From NCBI RefSeq assembly GCF_000412675.1, contig NC_021505.1, positions 2,412,501 to 2,476,500 on the forward strand: DNA of 64,000 bases, given 5' to 3'. Under the pieces are notes generated by a model, which did not search any database, was not told the DNA's origin, and saw only the letters and a program-made list of their open reading frames with translations. How positions within the stretch are numbered: position 1 is the stretch's first letter; each line of letters begins with the position of its first letter. A program made the position numbers and the translations under genes. Below are positions 20,511 through 29,168 of the stretch, one piece after another. This stretch comes from Pseudomonas putida NBRC 14164 (GTDB lineage Bacteria > Pseudomonadota > Gammaproteobacteria > Pseudomonadales > Pseudomonadaceae).

Positions 20511-22061
20511 ATGCATCAACTGCCTCCCGATGAAATGATCAGGCTTGCACTACAGAAGTCACAGGCCCGTTTACACAAGCAGCATCAGTTGGTGGTGGAG
20601 TATGGTGTGTCGTCGCTCAGGTCGACGAATCTCGATACTTTGCTCACGCAGGCTTGTAGCGTGGTGGCCAACGGCATGAACACGCGTTTTGCCAAGGTGT
20701 TGATGCCCTTGCCTGGGAGTGACGACTTTTTGCTGACCCACGGCGTCGGTTGGGATCCCTCGGATATCGGCCACGCCAAGGTCGGTGGGGATGTGGCCAG
20801 TCCGGCGGGTTATGCCATTTCCACCTACCGGCCGGTGCTTTCCAACCATCTGGGCCAGGAGCAACGCTTCCGCACGCCGGACCTGTTGAAAAAGTACGGT
20901 ATCGAACGCGCCATCAACGTGCCCATCCGGGGTGCGCTCAGGCCCTTTGGTGTGCTGGAGGCGGACAGCACCGACGGTGACGACTTCATCGAAAGCGACC
21001 TGGTATTCCTCGAGGGTATCTCCAACGTCATCTCCATGGCCGTGGAGCGCCTGGCAAATGCGGCGGATGATCAGTTACCGGACCGCTATTCCGAGAGCAT
21101 GCTCAATGCCAGTCCGGACTGTGTAAAGATCCTCACCACGCACGGCGACATCGAATTCATGAATGAGGCCGGCATGTGCCTCATGCACATCGGCGAGCTG
21201 GCAGAGGTGCGGGGCAAACCTTGGGCCCAGCTGTGGCCTGATGACTCCAGGGCGGTGGTGCGTGATGCCATGGCGCGTTCCGTGGCCGGCGAGTCGGCAA
21301 GGTTTGAGGCCTACTGCCCTACGGCCACCGATGAGCCGAGATGGTGGGACGTCACCATTGCGCCCATTCTCAGCACCGAGGGCAAGGTGGACAGGCTGAT
21401 CGCAGTGTCGCGGGACATTACCGAGCGGCATCAGCATGAGGCTCAGTTGCTGTCGCTGATTGCCGTGCAGAATACCAAGCTGAGCGACAGCGATCTCTAT
21501 CTCGAAGAGATTCACCATCGGGTGAAGAACAGCCTGCACCTGGTGAACACCCTGCTGCAGCTTCAGGCCAACCTGTCGGCGGATGAGGCGGTCAAGATCC
21601 AGCTGCAGACGGCGGCGAGCCGTGTGCTGACGATAGCCAGTGTGCATGAACGCCTCTATCAGACCGCAGAAACCCAGGGTGTTCTGGCATCAGAGTATCT
21701 TGGCGCCTTGTTGAGTGACCTGGGGGCGGCGCTGGCTGAGCGAAAGATCGTTCTCGATGCCGACGCTTTCATTCTCCCTCCACAGCGGATGGCGCCGTTG
21801 GGCCTGGTCATTTCCGAGCTGATTACCAATGCCCTCAAGTACGGCAAGGGCACCATAGGCGTGAGCGTCCAGGATGCAGGCGACCATGCTGTCATTACGG
21901 TAAGGGACGAGGGGGAGGGCTTTCCGGAGTCTTATCCCGAACCAAGCGGAACAGGCCTGGGCATGCGGCTGGTGAAAAGCTATTCAGGGTATGGGGCCAA
22001 TGCAATTACGCTGGACCGGCTAGCCGAGAACAGTACGATTTGTGTGAAGTTCAAGCTGTAG
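20511..22061 (+). CDS. GAF-PAS sensor histidine kinase, HisKA_2/HWE-like
   Basis: The protein has an N-terminal GAF domain (about residues 25-190), a PAS domain (about 200-320), a HisKA_2 dimerisation box with EEIHHRVKNSLHLVNTLLQ containing the phospho-histidine, and a HATPase_c domain with ELITNALKYGKG and DEGEGFPE. No membrane segment is seen, so it is a soluble sensor. The start is uncertain: ATG 20511, GTG 20499, GTG 20454 and TTG 20394 are all in frame. It is paired divergently with the single-domain receiver. Confidence 0.87.
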   Translation: MHQLPPDEMIRLALQKSQARLHKQHQLVVEYGVSSLRSTNLDTLLTQACSVVANGMNTRFAKVLMPLPGSDDFLLTHGVGWDPSDIGHAKVGGDVASPAGYAISTYRPVLSNHLGQEQRFRTPDLLKKYGIERAINVPIRGALRPFGVLEADSTDGDDFIESDLVFLEGISNVISMAVERLANAADDQLPDRYSESMLNASPDCVKILTTHGDIEFMNEAGMCLMHIGELAEVRGKPWAQLWPDDSRAVVRDAMARSVAGESARFEAYCPTATDEPRWWDVTIAPILSTEGKVDRLIAVSRDITERHQHEAQLLSLIAVQNTKLSDSDLYLEEIHHRVKNSLHLVNTLLQLQANLSADEAVKIQLQTAASRVLTIASVHERLYQTAETQGVLASEYLGALLSDLGAALAERKIVLDADAFILPPQRMAPLGLVISELITNALKYGKGTIGVSVQDAGDHAVITVRDEGEGFPESYPEPSGTGLGMRLVKSYSGYGANAITLDRLAENSTICVKFKL

Positions 22062-22468
22062 GGGGCAGTTGAATCCGCCTTGGCCCGCACCGCGCTCCAG
22101 GTTGGCCATGCAGGAGCAAACCAGAGCCAGCAGGGCCCTGGTTTGCTGACAGGTCAGCGTTCGCCGTCAAGTATGCCTTCGTTATCAGCCTGATCTGAAA
22201 CCAGGCCCGGGCCGCGTGCCGTATCGGCACTAACGGTCAAAGGTACGAGCACCTGGACTTGGCGGTGACTAGCCATGTTTGCGACGCCTGCTACCGCTTC
22301 GAAGGCAGCTCCTCATTGCGTCTGCGTTGTCAATGAAACAATGCAGGCGCTTTAGCTGAACAGAATTTCACTACTGAAAAACACATTTCCCCCTGAGTCA
22401 GTTTTTTTTTGGCTATAGGGGGGATAGCCTCCCACTACCAAATACATTAATAACTCTAAGAAAGGTAG
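22062..22468. other. Intergenic region at the left edge of the accessory island
   Basis: About 400 bases without a credible gene. It contains an inverted repeat GCAAACCAG ... CTGGTTTGC at 22116-22146 that may terminate the kinase transcript, a palindrome-like motif at 22366-22382 and a poly-T tract near 22400. This is where the sequence style changes to the catabolic island; no tRNA end, integrase or direct repeat was recognised. Confidence 0.5.
22366..22382. promoter_or_regulatory. Shared palindrome motif upstream of the MFS sugar porter
   Basis: TTTCACTACTGAAAAAC lies about 87 bases before the MFS gene and matches, with one arm mismatch, the sites at 27026 and 29638 (consensus TTTCAC-NN-STGAAAAAC). 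Candidate operator of one of the island LysR regulators. Confidence 0.45.
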
Positions 22469-23932
22469 ATGATCATGCATCCTGGCGACCATGCCTTGCC
22501 TAGCCAAAAATCCAAGATCCTCTGGCGCGTAGCGGCCATCGCAACCATGGGTTCTCTTGCCTTCGGTTACGACACCGGCGTGATCTCTGGCGCTCTTCCA
22601 TTCATGACACTCGACCCTGGTCAGGGGGGGCTCGGTTTGACCCCTGTGACTGAGGGTGCGGTTGCATCCTCTCTGATCTTTGGTGGCGCGATTGGGGCGT
22701 TTGCGGCCGGTCAACTGGCGGACCGCTACGGGCGCCTTCTTGTTCTAAAGCTCCTGGCCCTCCTCTTTGCCTTCGGCGCTATCGGTAGCGCGCTGGCCCC
22801 GAGTATCTGGGCCATGATCATGATTCGCTTCGCCTTGGGCATTGCTGTCGGCGGGGCTTCCTCCATCGTTCCTGTGTTCATCGCCGAGCTCGCCGGCCCT
22901 AAGCATCGGGGGAGACTGGTCTGCCAGAGCGAGTTGATGATCGTCTCTGGGCAGTGTTTGGCATACGTGTCCAGCGCACTACTGGCCCACCTGTTTGAGA
23001 ACCCTGCCATCTGGCGATACATGCTGGCCATTGCCTTGATTCCCGCAGCATTGCTGTACATGGGTACAAATTTCGTTCCGACCTCGCCACGCTGGTTGGT
23101 TGCCAAAGGCCGCGTTGACGAGGCTCGCACGGTGTTGCTCGGTCTTCGGGATACGGAAAAAGAAACCGATGAAGAGGTGCGGGAAATCGTCGAGCAGTGC
23201 AGTTTCGAGCGGACTCATACCAGCCTTGTCAGCAAGCTCAGTGAGCCCTGGCTGATGAAGCTGCTGTTGGTGGGTATCGGTCTTGGCTTCGTTATCCAGG
23301 CTACTGGCGTCAACGCCTTCATGTACTACACACCGAGCATTCTAAAATCCACTGGTATGGGTACCAGTGCGGCGCTGGTCGCTACGATTGGCAATGGGGT
23401 CATTTCGGTAATAGCCTGCATGATTGGGATGTGGGCTATTAGCCGTATGGGTCGGCGTCCGATGCTGCTCTTGGGTCTTGCAGTTGTAGTCCTGACCCAA
23501 ATCTTCCTTGGTATCGTCATCAATTTCATGCCGAGCTCGCTCACGCAGAGCTATCTGGCCCTGTCCGGCATTCTGGTGTTCCTCTTCTTCATGCAGATGT
23601 GCATCGGCCCCGTTTACTGGGTGCTGATGTCGGAAATCTTCCCCACCCACGCCCGTGGCGTCATGAACGGGATCGCGGTTGGCTTGTTCTGGATCTTCAA
23701 CGCTATCGTGGCCTTTGCTTTCCCGATTGCTCTCAGCTATTTCGGCGGAATGACCTTCTTCCTGTTCGCAGTGGTGAATGTCTTTTCCATCATCTTCTGC
23801 CTGCGCTGCATCCCTGAAACCAAGGGGCTTTCGCTAGAAGAGATCGAGCGGCTCATGGAGCGTCGCTTTGGTGGCAAGGGCGATGCTCTTCAAGAGGCGG
23901 GCGTTAAACCTAATGCGAGTATTTCCTGGTGA
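22469..23932 (+). CDS. MFS sugar porter (inositol/sugar:H+ symporter-like)
   Basis: The 487-residue protein has twelve membrane segments and sugar-porter signatures: GSLAFGYDTGVISGALPFM at the N-terminus, GQLADRYGR in loop 2-3, PTSPRWLVAKGR after helix 6 and the C-terminal PETKGLSLEEIE. This subfamily includes inositol transporters such as IolT, as well as xylose and arabinose symporters. It opens the catabolic island and precedes an OprB porin, so it probably imports the island's substrate across the inner membrane. The ATG at 22475 is an alternative start with better spacing from AAAGG. Confidence 0.88.
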   Translation: MIMHPGDHALPSQKSKILWRVAAIATMGSLAFGYDTGVISGALPFMTLDPGQGGLGLTPVTEGAVASSLIFGGAIGAFAAGQLADRYGRLLVLKLLALLFAFGAIGSALAPSIWAMIMIRFALGIAVGGASSIVPVFIAELAGPKHRGRLVCQSELMIVSGQCLAYVSSALLAHLFENPAIWRYMLAIALIPAALLYMGTNFVPTSPRWLVAKGRVDEARTVLLGLRDTEKETDEEVREIVEQCSFERTHTSLVSKLSEPWLMKLLLVGIGLGFVIQATGVNAFMYYTPSILKSTGMGTSAALVATIGNGVISVIACMIGMWAISRMGRRPMLLLGLAVVVLTQIFLGIVINFMPSSLTQSYLALSGILVFLFFMQMCIGPVYWVLMSEIFPTHARGVMNGIAVGLFWIFNAIVAFAFPIALSYFGGMTFFLFAVVNVFSIIFCLRCIPETKGLSLEEIERLMERRFGGKGDALQEAGVKPNASISW

Positions 23933-24156
23933 AACTGTGTAAGTAGTTGAAATCGCAGTGGCGCTACCGAAGCGTAGTGCCACTGGGTATTAATGCCATC
24001 CCCGTTAAATTCGTCCGCTTAATCCCTCTCGTTCATTGCTTGCTTTCACTGCTTGGCGCGTGGGGGCGAGCTCGTTTGCGTGTCGTTCAGGCATTGGGGC
24101 TTGCTGCCGATAAGCCCGCCTTAAGTAACAATAATAAAAGTACCGTAGGAGAGTAT

Positions 24157-25515
24157 ATGCCAGTCGTTTATCTTCGTCCCGTTAATCCGCGTCTTCTGCT
24201 GGGTGTTACTGTATTGGGGTTAATTGGTTTAATGTCGGATCATGTAAGGGCTGATGAAAAATTTGATGCCTCAAACTACTTGTCTGGTGACTGGGGCGGT
24301 TTGAGGTCTGAGCTGCACGACAAGGGTGCTGATATCACAGTCGAGTATGTGGGGGAGGCCGCTGCAAATTTGCACGGTGGGTACAACAAGGACAAGACTG
24401 CGCGCTATACCGACCAGCTCGCCCTGGGGACGACCCTTGACATGAACAAGCTTGCCGGATGGCACGGAGCGAAGTTCCAGCTGATGGTTACCGAGCGCAC
24501 CGGTCGCAACCTGGCGGGGGACCGGATTGGTGATCCACGCGCAGGCATGCTCAGCTCGACTCAGGAGGTGTATGGCCGTGGACAGACCTGGCGCCTGACC
24601 CAGATGTGGCTGAGCCAGGAGTTTCTGGAGGGTGATCTGGATGTGAAATTCGGGCGCTTCGGTGAAGGTGAGGACTTCAACGCCTTCCCCTGCGATTTCC
24701 AGAACAACGCCTTCTGCGGTGCCCAGGTGGCGAACTGGGCGGGCTCCGTTTGGTACAACTGGCCTGTAAGCCAATGGGCAGCGCGGGTGAAGTACAAGAT
24801 CACACCAGAGGTATATGCGCAGGTGGGGGCCTTTGAGGTCAACTCCTCTTACCTTGAGACCGGCAATGGCTTCAAGCTCAGCGGCAGTGGTGCTGAGGGG
24901 GCCTTGTTCCCTGTAGAGCTGGTCTGGACACCGAAGGTAAATGGCTTGCCAGGCGAATATCGAGCTGGGTATTACTACAGCAATGCGAAGGCTGACGATG
25001 TCTTCGACGGCGCCGACGGCCAGCCACAGCCGGTCTCAGGTGGCGCATTCCAGAGTCACGGCAGCAAGCACGGGGCTTGGATAGTCATCCAGCAACAGCT
25101 GACGTCTCGCGGTGGTTCCACTGATCGAGGTCTGTCTGTCTTCTTCAATGCCACGATGCACGATAAGGAAACCAACCTGGTCGACAATTTCGTTCAGGCA
25201 GGTGTGTCGTATAAAGGCCCGTTCGACTCACGACCGAAGGATGACTTCGGCTTTGGGGTCGCACGCATCCACGTCAATCCAGCAGTCGCCAAGCAGGCGA
25301 GCCTCACCAACCAGCTCGCTGACATCAGTGACTACGACAACCCGGCGTTCATGCCTATCCGTGATACCGAATACGATGCGGAGATCTACTACGGGTTTGC
25401 AATAACGCCCTGGCTCACCCTGAGGCCGAACCTTCAGTACATTCGTCACCCGGGTGGCGTGGATGAGGTCGACAGTGCGGTGGTTGCGGGCCTGAAGATG
25501 GCTGTTAAGTTCTAA
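24157..25515 (+). CDS. OprB-family carbohydrate-selective porin
   Basis: The 452-residue outer-membrane protein has an N-terminal signal peptide ending near MSDHVRA, then DEKFDASNYLSGDWGGLRSEL, a hallmark of OprB porins, and a beta-rich body ending in GLKMAVKF with a terminal aromatic residue. The ATG at 24157 has AGGAG just upstream; a longer in-frame reading back to 23947 is unlikely. It is downstream of the MFS sugar porter and followed by a strong terminator, and would bring a sugar-like substrate into the periplasm. Confidence 0.9.
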   Translation: MPVVYLRPVNPRLLLGVTVLGLIGLMSDHVRADEKFDASNYLSGDWGGLRSELHDKGADITVEYVGEAAANLHGGYNKDKTARYTDQLALGTTLDMNKLAGWHGAKFQLMVTERTGRNLAGDRIGDPRAGMLSSTQEVYGRGQTWRLTQMWLSQEFLEGDLDVKFGRFGEGEDFNAFPCDFQNNAFCGAQVANWAGSVWYNWPVSQWAARVKYKITPEVYAQVGAFEVNSSYLETGNGFKLSGSGAEGALFPVELVWTPKVNGLPGEYRAGYYYSNAKADDVFDGADGQPQPVSGGAFQSHGSKHGAWIVIQQQLTSRGGSTDRGLSVFFNATMHDKETNLVDNFVQAGVSYKGPFDSRPKDDFGFGVARIHVNPAVAKQASLTNQLADISDYDNPAFMPIRDTEYDAEIYYGFAITPWLTLRPNLQYIRHPGGVDEVDSAVVAGLKMAVKF

Positions 25516-25532
25516 GCCGATCCTAGAGCAAC

Positions 25533-25562
25533 AAGCCCGACATTTATGTCGGGCTTTTTGTT
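25533..25562 (+). terminator. Rho-independent terminator after the OprB gene
   Basis: AAGCCCGACAT ... ATGTCGGGCTT forms an 11-bp stem with a short loop, followed by TTTTTGTT. A classical intrinsic terminator for the plus-strand transporter-porin transcript. Confidence 0.9.
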
Positions 25563-25618
25563 GGGCGCCAATCGTGGGTAGTGTCTCATGATGCTGCATG
25601 CAGAGAATCAACAGGCGA

Positions 25619-25644
25619 TAAAAAGCCCGTTCAGTGAACGGGCT
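25619..25644 (-). terminator. Rho-independent terminator of the dioxygenase-Dabb operon
   Basis: On the minus strand AGCCCGTTCACTGAACGGGCT is a perfect stem-loop followed by TTTTATC. It lies 15 bases beyond the stop of the Dabb gene and back to back with the plus-strand terminator at 25533. Confidence 0.85.
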
Positions 25645-25658
25645 CCTTTGTCGTGGGT

Positions 25659-25964
25659 TTAGCCTACGTAATCAACCTGGTAGCGATGTGTACGCAGGTT
25701 CCCCAGTGCTTCTTTCACGCGAATGTGCGCGGGGTGGGTCGCGTAGTCCTGGAGCGCCTGAGCCGACACAAATTCTGAGTACAGGACGACATGGCATGCG
25801 TAGTCGATCTTGCTGAAGTCGACACCGATTTCGAGAAGCTTGAGGCCAGGAATCTCGTGCCGGATTGCTTCAAACTCTTGCTTCACTTTATGAATGTTTT
25901 CGGTGCGTTCTTGTTCGCTGTCACCGCGTAAATTCCACATGACAATGTGTTTGACAGGTTGCAT
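25659..25964 (-). CDS. Dabb-family (stress-responsive alpha/beta-barrel) small protein
   Basis: This 101-residue protein starts MQPVKHIVMWNLR, the typical Dabb opening, with a central VDFSKIDYACHVVLYSEF and a C-terminal HPAHIRVKEALG helix. Dabb proteins are dimeric ferredoxin-like barrels; olivetolic acid cyclase, which closes and aromatises a ring, is one member, but most have unknown roles. GGAG precedes the ATG at 25964. It follows the ring-cleavage dioxygenase by 61 bases on the same strand, which suggests a role with a cyclic intermediate or simple protection (inference). Confidence 0.82.
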   Translation of the reverse strand: MQPVKHIVMWNLRGDSEQERTENIHKVKQEFEAIRHEIPGLKLLEIGVDFSKIDYACHVVLYSEFVSAQALQDYATHPAHIRVKEALGNLRTHRYQVDYVG

Positions 25965-26025
25965 GTTGGTGCTCCATGGAAGGGCAAAGCCCAAGCAATT
26001 TTGCTCGGGCTGTAGTGGAATTTTG

Positions 26026-26898
26026 TTATCGGGTGACAGGATTCAGAACAAAGTCAAAGTCGAGCGTGAAGTACGGGGTGTCGACTTTCTCACCGTATGG
26101 ATCAACCCCTGGCTGATGCTCTACCCAGTCGGCGATGAGCGAGGAGCGGACACCGAATACGGCGTCGGAATCCAGGTACTCACCATGCTCACGGAAGACG
26201 TGGGTTACCAGGCGCTCATGGTTCGGCGAGATGATCATGAAGTGCAGGTGCGCAGGTCTCCACGGGTGGCGGTCTAGCGCCTGCAGCATTTTGCCTACCG
26301 GGCCATCGTGGGGAATCGGATAGCACTCAGGGACGATGGTCTTGAAGTGGTAGAGGCCTTCGCTGTCTGCCTGCAGCACCGCGCGGCCCTGATAAGTCTC
26401 TTGGCCGAGTTCGGGTTTCTGGACGTCGTAGAAGCCGGCGTCGTCAGCCTGCCATACCTCGATGACAGCGTGAGGCACTGGGTTGCCATCAATGTCTTTA
26501 ATAGAGCCGCGTACATACCACGGCACGCCCGGCAAACCATCGCTGATGTCGGCGCCGAGGTCGTACTGCGGGGCATTCTGCACGTGGAATGGGCCGAACA
26601 CGGTGGCTTCAGTGCAGCCGTCTGGCTTCTTGTGGTTCTGTGCCGTCACGAGGGTGGACAGGCCCAGCGTATCCGAGAGAAGGATGAATTCCTGGCGTGT
26701 CGGAGAACAGATCTGGCCCACTGCAGTCAGGAATTCGATGCCTTTCTCCCACTCTGGCTCGGTGAGTTTGGTCTCACGAGCGAAAGCGTGAAGGTGCTGA
26801 ACCAGGCTGGTCATGATCTCGCGCAGACGCGCGTCATCAGCGTTGGCGTTTCGTGTCAAAACAGCTTGGGTAATCGTGTGTTCGTCCAGATTTCTCAT
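26026..26898 (-). CDS. Hydroxyquinol 1,2-dioxygenase (intradiol)
   Basis: The enzyme is predicted to cleave hydroxyquinol (benzene-1,2,4-triol) between the adjacent hydroxyls to give 3-hydroxy-cis,cis-muconate, equivalent to maleylacetate. The 290-residue protein has the N-terminal helical dimerisation domain and a catalytic beta-sandwich; the non-haem Fe(III) ligands are Tyr157, Tyr193, His217 and His219, spaced exactly as in catechol 1,2-dioxygenase. Sequence style (CTEATVFGPFHVQNAP, GKMLQALDRHPWRPAHLHF) and the maleylacetate reductase nearby favour hydroxyquinol over catechol. It is divergent from a LysR gene. Confidence 0.9.
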   Translation of the reverse strand: MRNLDEHTITQAVLTRNANADDARLREIMTSLVQHLHAFARETKLTEPEWEKGIEFLTAVGQICSPTRQEFILLSDTLGLSTLVTAQNHKKPDGCTEATVFGPFHVQNAPQYDLGADISDGLPGVPWYVRGSIKDIDGNPVPHAVIEVWQADDAGFYDVQKPELGQETYQGRAVLQADSEGLYHFKTIVPECYPIPHDGPVGKMLQALDRHPWRPAHLHFMIISPNHERLVTHVFREHGEYLDSDAVFGVRSSLIADWVEHQPGVDPYGEKVDTPYFTLDFDFVLNPVTR

Positions 26899-27025
26899 TG
26901 GTTGCCCCTGGTTCCTTCTTTCTTGTAATCGGCGATGTCGGGGTGCTCCCCCAGCATTTTCGAATTGGTGTAACTACGCTAAAGTGCTTCCCAGTGGAAT
27001 AAAATACTGACAATGAAATTCTTTG

Positions 27026-27042
27026 TTTCACCCGTGAAAAAC
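27026..27042. promoter_or_regulatory. Shared palindrome motif in the lysR/dioxygenase divergent region
   Basis: TTTCACCCGTGAAAAAC contains a perfect TTTCAC-CC-GTGAAA palindrome 14 bases before the lysR start and about 130 bases upstream of the dioxygenase start. It recurs at 29638 with only the spacer changed. It fits a T-N11-A LysR-type box and may be an autoregulatory site. Confidence 0.55.
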
Positions 27043-27055
27043 TGAGAGGCAGCCC

Positions 27056-27970
27056 GTGGATCGCTACACCGAGATTGAGCTCTTCGTCCAGACAGCGGAG
27101 CTGGGAACGCTGAGTAAGGCTGCTGAGAAGTTGGACATTTCCAATGCTGCAGCGAGCCGTCACCTGGCTGCGCTCGAGAGTCGGCTTCGTGTCCGTCTCG
27201 TCGACCGGAATACCCGGCGCTTGGCGTTGACCAACGCGGGTCATGATTTTTACGGGCGGTGTAAGGCGCTGCTCGCCGAATGGGCGGAGGCTGAAGCGTC
27301 GGTGAATGCGGCGTTGGTTGAGCCCACCGGTACCCTCACCATCACTGCGACGATTTCCTTCTCCATGCTGCACCTGGCGCCTCTGGTGCCGGCATTCAAG
27401 CGTCTGTACCCGGGTATCAAGGTGAAGATCATCGGTGCCAACCGTTACTACGACATCATGGATACCGAGATTGATCTCGCGATCCGTACCAGGGAGTTTG
27501 AAGCGGACTCCAACATCACGATTCGGCGCTTGGCGCAGACGCGAAGAGTACTTGCAGCATCACCGTCCTACCTGGCCCAGCGTGGCTCTCCACAAACAGT
27601 GGCCGACCTCGAGCATCACGACCTGCTTATTTATAGCCACGCCAACCATCCCAACTCGATGGAGTTCACCAGGGGAGAAGAGAGAGCTTCGGTCAAGATT
27701 CAGCCTTCGATGGAATCGAATGACGGTCAGATAGTCAGGGCGGCTGCGCTAGCTGGTGCGGGAATTTTGGTGCAGCCCAAATACATTATCTACGACGATT
27801 TGGTTGCTGGCAGGTTGCTACCTGTTCTCGATGATTGGGACCTGCCGCGACTGACGATCAACCTTGCTTTCCAAGATCGTCGATACATGCCTGCCAAAAC
27901 CCGGTTGTTCATCGACTTCTTGCTGGAGCATTTCAAGAAGGAAGGCTACGAGCGCTATTGGACTCGCTAA
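27056..27970 (+). CDS. LysR-family regulator of the hydroxyquinol genes (paralogue 1)
   Basis: The 304-residue protein has the LysR winged helix (LFVQTAELGTLSKAAEKLDI) and an effector domain. Over its whole length it resembles the LysR at 29658-30572: both contain LAIRTR/VAIRTR-(E/Q)FEAD, VLDDWDLPRLT and end YER-WTR/K. It starts at a GTG with GAGAGGCAG upstream. It is divergent from the hydroxyquinol dioxygenase gene, its probable target. The ligand is probably a pathway intermediate, not known. Confidence 0.9.
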   Translation: MDRYTEIELFVQTAELGTLSKAAEKLDISNAAASRHLAALESRLRVRLVDRNTRRLALTNAGHDFYGRCKALLAEWAEAEASVNAALVEPTGTLTITATISFSMLHLAPLVPAFKRLYPGIKVKIIGANRYYDIMDTEIDLAIRTREFEADSNITIRRLAQTRRVLAASPSYLAQRGSPQTVADLEHHDLLIYSHANHPNSMEFTRGEERASVKIQPSMESNDGQIVRAAALAGAGILVQPKYIIYDDLVAGRLLPVLDDWDLPRLTINLAFQDRRYMPAKTRLFIDFLLEHFKKEGYERYWTR

Positions 27971-28011
27971 AAAAAGACCCACTCAGCCCCCCGCACGAGG
28001 ATTGAGTGGGT
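27969..28011 (-). terminator. Terminator of the maleylacetate reductase operon
   Basis: The arms ACCCACTCA (27977-27985) and TGAGTGGGT (28003-28011) form a stem; on the minus strand it is followed by CTTTTTTTAG. It sits between the convergent lysR and reductase genes. Confidence 0.8.
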
Positions 28012-28028
28012 TAAGGAAAGTCCGCAAC

Positions 28029-29129
28029 TTAAATCGGGCGGTTACCTTCATAAGCATTCTGAAGCAGCTCGCGAATCGCATCCCGCTCGATTGGGCGAGG
28101 GTTCCAATATGGGTTGGCTAACGCAATTTCTGTGGCGCGATCCATATCAGCTTCGCTAACACCCAGAGACTTGAGCGCCAGTGGCGCACCCAAGGATTTG
28201 GACAGGTCGTACAGAGCCTGTCCAGCCGAGGCAGATTTACCGCCCAGGGCTCGAACGATGCGGGCAGCCGCTTCAGGTGCTGCTTCTGAGTTGTATGAAA
28301 TAGCGTGCGGCAGCACGATGGTGTGCGTTGGAGCGTGAGGCAGGTTGAAGCTGCCGCCCAGGGTGTGGCAGAGCTTGTGGTGAAGCGCCATACCGACGTT
28401 GCCCAAGACGGTGCTGCACAGCCAGGCACCGTACAGGCAGTCAGAGCGGGCATCCAGATCTTCCGGGTTCTCGATGATCAGCTTGAGGCCTTCAGCCATT
28501 GCTCGGATGCCTTCTTCTGCGATCAGCGACATCACGGGGTTACCGTCTTGGGCGTACAGCCCTTCCGCGGCATGTGCGATGGCGTTCATGCCGCTGGTTA
28601 CAGACAATTCGACCGGAAGGGTCGCCGACAGCTCAGGGTCATAGATGACGGTCTTCGGCAGAACGCGCACGTCTTTGCCCGTCCGTTTGATGCCGTTTTC
28701 AGTCAGGCCATACACCGAGGTCATTTCGGAGCCGGCGTAGGTGGTCGGGATTGCAAGAATTGGCAGGCCGGATTCCAGGGCAATCGCTTTACCCAGGCCG
28801 GTGGTCGAGCCGCCGCCGATGGCCACAGCGCAGTCAGCCCCCAGCGCTTGAGCAACCTCACGAGCCTCACGCGCCGTTTCGATTGGGACGTGCATGACGG
28901 CTTTGTCGAAGATGCCGGCAGCGCGAGAGCCCAACATGTCAGCGATGCGTTCTGCCTGGCTGCGCTGTTCTGGAGTCGAGAGTACCAACGCACGGCGCGA
29001 TCCCAGGTGATCAATTTCAGCTTCGAGTTGCTGAAGAGAGCCTTTTCCGAAGATGACGCGGGAAGGAAGACCGGTGTAGGTGAAATTCGCGATAGCCACG
29101 GGTTCTAGTCCTATTGTTGTTGACTGCAA
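28029..29129 (-). CDS. Maleylacetate reductase (iron-containing alcohol dehydrogenase family)
   Basis: The enzyme reduces maleylacetate to 3-oxoadipate with NAD(P)H, the step after hydroxyquinol ring cleavage. The 366-residue protein has the family signature regions GGGSTTGLGKAIAL, PTTYAGSEMTSVYG, and the C-terminal GMALHHKLCHTLGGSFNLPHAPTH spread over two motifs with the metal-binding-region histidines. These match maleylacetate reductases rather than generic Fe-alcohol dehydrogenases. It lies 39 bases downstream of the NTF2-like gene on the same strand. Confidence 0.92.
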   Translation of the reverse strand: MQSTTIGLEPVAIANFTYTGLPSRVIFGKGSLQQLEAEIDHLGSRRALVLSTPEQRSQAERIADMLGSRAAGIFDKAVMHVPIETAREAREVAQALGADCAVAIGGGSTTGLGKAIALESGLPILAIPTTYAGSEMTSVYGLTENGIKRTGKDVRVLPKTVIYDPELSATLPVELSVTSGMNAIAHAAEGLYAQDGNPVMSLIAEEGIRAMAEGLKLIIENPEDLDARSDCLYGAWLCSTVLGNVGMALHHKLCHTLGGSFNLPHAPTHTIVLPHAISYNSEAAPEAAARIVRALGGKSASAGQALYDLSKSLGAPLALKSLGVSEADMDRATEIALANPYWNPRPIERDAIRELLQNAYEGNRPI

Positions 29130-29168
29130 ATGGCAGCAGGCGGAGCGCTGCAGATGAATTACGGTGCG

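Noticed and set aside
22062..22468. Possible integration site (tRNA end or direct repeat) at the island edge
   Set aside because: No tRNA-like sequence, integrase, transposase or matching repeat at the right edge (about 46.4 kb) could be seen.
25533..25644. Pair of hairpins read as a possible small RNA or repeat element
   Set aside because: They are better explained as two back-to-back intrinsic terminators of opposite transcripts.
26026..26898. Catechol 1,2-dioxygenase
   Set aside because: The ligands are shared by the family, but neighbouring maleylacetate reductase and the absence of muconate cycloisomerase or lactonase genes favour hydroxyquinol.
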